From an uncultured Christensenella sp. (GTDB lineage Bacteria > Bacillota > Clostridia > Christensenellales > UBA3700), in NCBI GenBank assembly GCA_910583735.1, contig CAJTXS010000006.1, forward strand, positions 1 through 64,000: DNA of 64,000 nucleotides. The letters are read 5' to 3'. The notes beneath the pieces are model-generated. The model made no database searches and was not told the DNA's origin. It worked only from the letters and a program-made list of their open reading frames with translations. Shown here piece by piece: positions 60,443 through 64,000 of the stretch. Numbering within the stretch: the first letter of the stretch is position 1; the number at the start of each line of letters is the position of its first letter. Made by a program: the position numbers and the translations under genes.

Positions 60443-60812
60443 ACTCCGCCTTATCGGCAGCTTTGCCGCAGATAAGACGGATATTCTCGCAGGCTTGCAA
60501 TACGAATTGCAGATTGCCCGGTTTACCTTTCTCGCTGCTGACTGTGTTGCCGAACTGATTATAAAGATATTCTATATCACCCCGCATCCAGGCAGCAGAG
60601 ATTGAGTTCTGTATGCTCTTATCGATAGTCGCGACCGATTTCTTGTGACGACTGCTAAGCGTAACATAGCCGTATTGATTGAGCGGCGTGATTTCCTTGC
60701 CGTCAATGCACATTTTAATCAGTTCGAGCAGATAGCCGAAACCGCTGTTGCTCGGTCTGAATCCCAGCCTTAGCAGATAGTTGAATATTTCGGCTTTTTC
60801 GATGTTTGACAT
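60429..60812 (-). CDS. Orphan Spo0A C-terminal-domain protein
   Basis: 127 residues. The whole protein aligns with the DNA-binding domain of the sporulation master regulator Spo0A: L-G-F-R-P-S-N-S-G-F-G-Y-L-L-E-L-I at the start, then A-A-W-M-R-G-D-I-E and F-G-N-T-V-S-S-E-K-G-K-P-G-N at the C-terminus, where Spo0A has AWSRGN and KGKPTN. There is no phosphoacceptor receiver domain. The recognition-helix region (A-T-I-D-K-S-I-Q-N-S-I) differs from Spo0A (RVERAIRHAI), so target choice may differ. The ribosome site is AAGAGGGG, and TATAAT lies at 60841-60846 on the minus strand. Confidence 0.85.
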   Translation of the reverse strand: MSNIEKAEIFNYLLRLGFRPSNSGFGYLLELIKMCIDGKEITPLNQYGYVTLSSRHKKSVATIDKSIQNSISAAWMRGDIEYLYNQFGNTVSSEKGKPGNLQFVLQACENIRLICGKAADKAEYEIN

Positions 60813-61303
60813 AACCCCTCTTGGTCAGCGTAGTGATACTATTATATATTTGCTATGCTGTCTAATTATGAGATTTCTTTTTCTCTTACGGCAATTTTTT
60901 GTCAAGATGAGGGCTATTGGGAGCGCTTTTGAGCCGTCGGTAGCTTATTTTATGAAGCGACTTATACGTATTTTGTCTGAAAACTCGCATGGATATACTT
61001 AAAATAAGCCGCGCATATGCTTAGCTGTGCAATGAAAGCCGCGATATTATTAATTAATAATAATCTATCATATGGCTATGTCGGCTAATTGTCGTGAAGT
61101 AAAATATAATAAAGATTTGCAATGAGCGGCTTCGGCGCGGATATATAAATGCAATCAAAGCGAAAATGCGGCAATTAAATTATAATGCTGCTATGATATT
61201 TATACACTCCGACTAAGATAATGAAATGCTAATTAATAATATATATATCTATCAATATATAGGATAAGCTATGCAGCTCAAGGCGGGCGCATTAACTCTA
61301 AAT
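60813..61303. other. AT-rich intergenic region upstream of the Spo0A-domain gene
   Basis: About 490 bp. It holds a minus-strand TATAAT (60841-60846), a near-consensus 0A box TTTGTCAAG at 60898-60906 (one mismatch from TTTGTCRAA), and a perfect palindrome ATTATTAATTAATAAT at 61046-61061. No gene is supported. Confidence 0.45.
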
Positions 61304-61328
61304 AAAAAAAGCCGCCTTGTCAGGCGGC
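61304..61328 (-). terminator. Terminator of the Dabb gene
   Basis: On the minus strand GCCGCC-TGACAA-GGCGGC followed by seven T, 20 bp past the stop. Confidence 0.9.
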
Positions 61329-61348
61329 GACGATAGATATTCTGTCCG

Positions 61349-61633
61349 TTAAATAAGATAATCTACGGCTATTGCCGCGCTGCGGTGAGATTGTACGTAC
61401 GGCTTGACCACATTGCAGTGATAGTCGTCGGCTTGATACTTGTCGAGCGCAGCTTCGTCGTCGAGCGTTACGCATAGCAATATATCGTAAGAGCGGTCGG
61501 AATGCAGGAAGTCGACTCCTACCTCGATATCTCGTATTACATCTACCTTGTCCTTCATAGACATGAGCATGTCGCGCATATCGGTTGCGGACTCGCCCTC
61601 TTTTACTTTGATTGCAAGCACATGTTTAATCAT
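61349..61633 (-). CDS. Dabb-domain (stress-responsive A/B barrel) protein
   Basis: 94 residues, a single ferredoxin-like Dabb domain. It starts M-I-K-H-V-L-A-I-K-V-K, has V-G-V-D-F-L-H-S-D-R-S-Y-D-I-L-L and ends with Y-Q-A-D-D-Y-H and V-V-K-P-Y-V, typical of the family. These are small dimeric cytosolic proteins of mostly unknown role. The ribosome site on the minus strand is GGAGGACG. It is a single-gene unit with its own terminator. Confidence 0.9.
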   Translation of the reverse strand: MIKHVLAIKVKEGESATDMRDMLMSMKDKVDVIRDIEVGVDFLHSDRSYDILLCVTLDDEAALDKYQADDYHCNVVKPYVQSHRSAAIAVDYLI

Positions 61634-61997
61634 AATCGTCCTCCGTTGATAATTTAATTATATCATATATATTTGCGGTCGGGCAAGCGACGCAAGCGAT
61701 TGCAAGCTATGCCTTAAGCGGCTGCGAGCCGTTGTCATTGTAGTAGATATAGATACGATATAGCTGCTTATTACTGTATAAAGCGGATTGCTCAAGCGCC
61801 GTTAAACGTACCGTCAAAATCGAGCGCAGGGGAATTGGCGCAATGTTAGAGGCGCGGTGTCTGCTTCGGATTGACATTGCAAGCCGAATTATTTCTCATG
61901 GCTACGGCTTAAGACAGAATGCGCGCAAGGCGTTACATAATTATTTTTTTTACTCGCATAATAAGTTTACTGTATATAATTTCTGATAGGAGTTAAT
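61634..61997. other. Divergent intergenic region
   Basis: 364 bp between the Dabb gene and the carboxypeptidase. A TATAAT at 61975-61980 just before the carboxypeptidase ribosome site is a possible -10 box without a good -35. Nothing else seen. Confidence 0.4.
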
Positions 61998-63152
61998 ATG
62001 AAAAAGATTGCTTTAATCTCGATATTGGCGCTTGCCATCGTCGGAGTGTTCGCGCTCAACATTTCCGCAGTTGCGGAGACGGGCGGCGGAATGGAGATCA
62101 CCGCTTTCAGCGCGTATCTTACCGACTTCAACAGCGGCAGAGTACTTTTTGCAAAGAATGAGAACGAGAGGCATGAGATAGCCTCCATGGTCAAGATAAT
62201 GACGGCTAATCTCGCTTTCGAGGCGGTTGAGAGGGGAGAGCTCAGTCTCGACGAGGATATTACGGTATCCGAGACGGCTTCGTCTATGGGCGGGAGCCAG
62301 ATGTTCCTCGACGCTAACACCGCTTATAAGGCTACGGACTTAATAAAGGGCATCATCATAGCGTCCGCCAACGACGCTTCCGTAGCGATTGCGGAGCGTC
62401 TGTGCGGCAGCCACGAGGCTTTCGTCGCGCTTATGAACGAGCGCGCCGCACAGCTGGGCATGAACGATACCAAGTTTTGTTGCGCGACGGGATTGCCCGA
62501 CAGCGGCGAGCAGTATTCTACTGCCCGCGATGTCAATATCATGACGAGGCAGCTCATGTCGCACGCTAAGTATTACGACTATGCGGGCATATGGATGGAA
62601 GACTATACTCACCCCAGCGGCAGAGTGACGCAGCTGGTCAATACCAACAAGCTCATCAGGGGCTACAGAGGTTGTATCGGCGGCAAGACGGGATTTACCA
62701 ACGAGGCGGGCTTCTGCCTTTCCGCAGGCGCGGAGCGCGACGGTGTCAAGGTGGCTGCTACGCTTATAGGCGGCAGCGACAGCAAGAAGCGCTTTGCGGA
62801 AGTGAGCGCGATGTTCAACTACGCTTTTGCCAACTATAAGAGCGTGACCCTGTATAAGGCAGGCGCGCCGCTGGCGGACAGAGTAGCAATCAAGGGCGGC
62901 AAGACGGATAGCATAGCGGTAGCTCCCGCAAGCGATATCGCGGCGTTGATGTCTACAGGCGATAATAAGCCCGAGGTGACGTTCGAGTTTAACGAAGGTC
63001 TTAAGGCTCCTATAGCGAAGGGTGACGAAGTGGGACGCGCAATCCTTACCGACGCGTCGTCCAATCAGACGGTCGTGCCGCTTATATCTCTCGACAACGT
63101 GGATAAATCCACATTCTGGGACGATATCAAGAGGATACTCGACTTGATGTAA
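61998..63152 (+). CDS. D-alanyl-D-alanine carboxypeptidase (DacF/PBP5-like)
   Basis: 384 residues. It trims the peptidoglycan stem peptide outside the cell. A signal peptide spans residues 1-27. The three serine-peptidase S11 motifs are present: Ser63-M-V-Lys66, Ser123-A-Asn125 and Lys230-Thr-Gly. A C-terminal beta domain (about 275-360) and a last amphipathic helix follow, the usual membrane-attachment end of PBP5-type enzymes. The ribosome site is TAGGAG. It is followed by a strong terminator. Confidence 0.95.
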   Translation: MKKIALISILALAIVGVFALNISAVAETGGGMEITAFSAYLTDFNSGRVLFAKNENERHEIASMVKIMTANLAFEAVERGELSLDEDITVSETASSMGGSQMFLDANTAYKATDLIKGIIIASANDASVAIAERLCGSHEAFVALMNERAAQLGMNDTKFCCATGLPDSGEQYSTARDVNIMTRQLMSHAKYYDYAGIWMEDYTHPSGRVTQLVNTNKLIRGYRGCIGGKTGFTNEAGFCLSAGAERDGVKVAATLIGGSDSKKRFAEVSAMFNYAFANYKSVTLYKAGAPLADRVAIKGGKTDSIAVAPASDIAALMSTGDNKPEVTFEFNEGLKAPIAKGDEVGRAILTDASSNQTVVPLISLDNVDKSTFWDDIKRILDLM

Positions 63153-63180
63153 TCGACATTAATCGATATTATATGATTGC

Positions 63181-63214
63181 TCCGACCGCCTCTTATATGG
63201 CGGTCGGATTTTTC
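63181..63214 (+). terminator. Terminator after the carboxypeptidase
   Basis: TCCGACCGCC-8-GGCGGTCGGA followed by five T. Confidence 0.92.
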
Positions 63215-63340
63215 TATCGACTCGGTAATAGTTTATTGCCGGCATTACGGTATGTCGCCGTTATTCTTTTTCCTTATATTTATTACAGTTTTCAGCAATA
63301 AGTCGTCTTGGTAAAGCGGCTGTCAATATCCTAAAAAGGG

Positions 63341-63369
63341 TTGCCTAAATTAACCGAAAAAAGTATAAT
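63341..63369 (+). promoter_or_regulatory. Promoter of the last gene
   Basis: TTGCCT (63341-63346), 17 bp, TATAAT (63364-63369), followed by TTGGAGG before the ATG at 63426. Confidence 0.78.
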
Positions 63370-63425
63370 ATTAAAAGTTTCATAATATTGCGAAGTCATA
63401 AAATAAAGACGATTTTGGAGGTTAT

Positions 63426-64000
63426 ATGGAGTTATCAACTAAACGCTTGAGCGCATCGATAATGTTGGTTGTCATGCTACTTGTACTTGTTGCGGGTACG
63501 GGATTGCTCGTGGGCGTTACCGCTTTTGCGGCAACAGAGAGCGATCATGCCTACAAATACTTCTATGAGCAACTTATCGATGACTCTATGGAGCAAAGAT
63601 TTTACAAGGCTTTCGAAAGTCTCGCGGGCAGCGGACTGTTCAAGAAGGGAGTATTCCAATACGACCTTGTAGCTAACAATGTTGTGACCGAGGACGAAGC
63701 GTCGGTTTACGTCAACGGAAGCACGCGTATGGCAGAGGCTTTCGGCGCGGGGCGCGACGCCTTCTATATGGATCATCCCGATTTATTCTACGCGGACGTA
63801 TTCTCGACGTCTGTCAGCGCGGGACAAAACGGCAACGGTAATAGCGTGGCTTACCTCGATACGAGCAGAGCGCTCAATACGTACAGAGGCAATCTCAACA
63901 GCGAGCAGGCAGTCAATGCCGCTATAGAGAAGTACGAGGCGGAATTGGCAAAGGTTGTAGGCGAAGCCGATAAGAAAGCCGGCGTTAAGGAAAAGGTAGA
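63426..64000 (+). CDS. Secreted protein, 3' end outside window
   Basis: 191 codons are seen without a stop. A signal peptide is clear: M-E-L-S-T-K-R, a hydrophobic stretch and a likely cut after V-T-A-F-A-A (about residue 36). The mature part contains Y-K-Y-F-Y-E-Q-L, then A-F-G-A-G-R-D-A-F-Y-M-D-H-P-D-L-F-Y. The D-H-P-x-L-F-Y stretch is often seen in the N-terminal part of secreted transglutaminase-like proteins of Clostridia, but the catalytic part would lie beyond the window. Function open. Confidence 0.8.
   Translation, partial: MELSTKRLSASIMLVVMLLVLVAGTGLLVGVTAFAATESDHAYKYFYEQLIDDSMEQRFYKAFESLAGSGLFKKGVFQYDLVANNVVTEDEASVYVNGSTRMAEAFGAGRDAFYMDHPDLFYADVFSTSVSAGQNGNGNSVAYLDTSRALNTYRGNLNSEQAVNAAIEKYEAELAKVVGEADKKAGVKEKV

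Noticed and set aside
60781..61002. 73-codon plus-strand frame with hydrophobic segment
   Set aside because: It begins antisense inside the Spo0A-domain gene, has no ribosome site, and covers the promoter region of that gene.

Overview
The window is a stretch of chromosome from a low-to-mid GC Gram-positive bacterium. It is most likely an uncultured, probably anaerobic member of the Clostridia. The evidence is the six-cysteine SCIFF peptide with its radical-SAM maturase (a Clostridia hallmark), HemZ, YlxY, RNase Y, the ATT-started infC with an L20-type leader, a lysine riboswitch and SpoIIIE/FtsK in typical Firmicutes gene order. A genus cannot be read from the sequence. No rRNA, tRNA, CRISPR, insertion sequence or prophage gene was found.

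Layout. 1-1.0 kb: the 3' end of an unknown gene and a decayed stretch. 1.0-4.3 kb (minus strand): lysine/diaminopimelate genes dapB, dapA and asd, with a lysine riboswitch in front of asd-dapA. 4.4-8.9 kb: membrane protein, methyltransferase, Hsp33 and a TPR-like protein. 8.9-13.6 kb: infC-rpmI-rplT, then an rRNA/tRNA methyltransferase, a YebC-family regulator, proA and ruvC. 13.6-20.6 kb: a surface-protein island (1557-aa repeat/glycine-rich protein and a lipoprotein) that separates ruvC from ruvAB. 20.6-31.9 kb: ruvA-ruvB-queA, a 164-bp direct repeat pair, a RelB/YafQ toxin-antitoxin pair, tgt, yajC, a TIGR04086 membrane protein, the SCIFF peptide and maturase, secD-secF. 31.9-39.1 kb: recJ-rel-dtd-metallohydrolase-hemZ. 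39.2-41.8 kb: a second InlB-repeat surface protein. 42.0-59.6 kb: rpsO-pnp-ylxY-like-(small membrane protein, ABC exporter)-M16 peptidase-ftsK-rimO-pgsA-cinA-recA-rny. 59.8-64 kb: a minus-strand pair of an orphan Spo0A C-terminal-domain protein and a SpoIIM-like membrane protein, a Dabb protein, a D,D-carboxypeptidase and the start of a secreted protein cut by the window end.

Most of the window is conserved housekeeping. The accessory material sits at three breaks in otherwise conserved gene order: between ruvC and ruvA, between queA and tgt, and after hemZ. The least ordinary items are the InlB-repeat/glycine-rich surface proteins, the orphan Spo0A DNA-binding domain paired with a SpoIIM-like protein, and a group of genes (ruvA, recJ, the M16 peptidase and a small membrane protein) whose -10 boxes lie so close to the start codon that the mRNAs should be leaderless.
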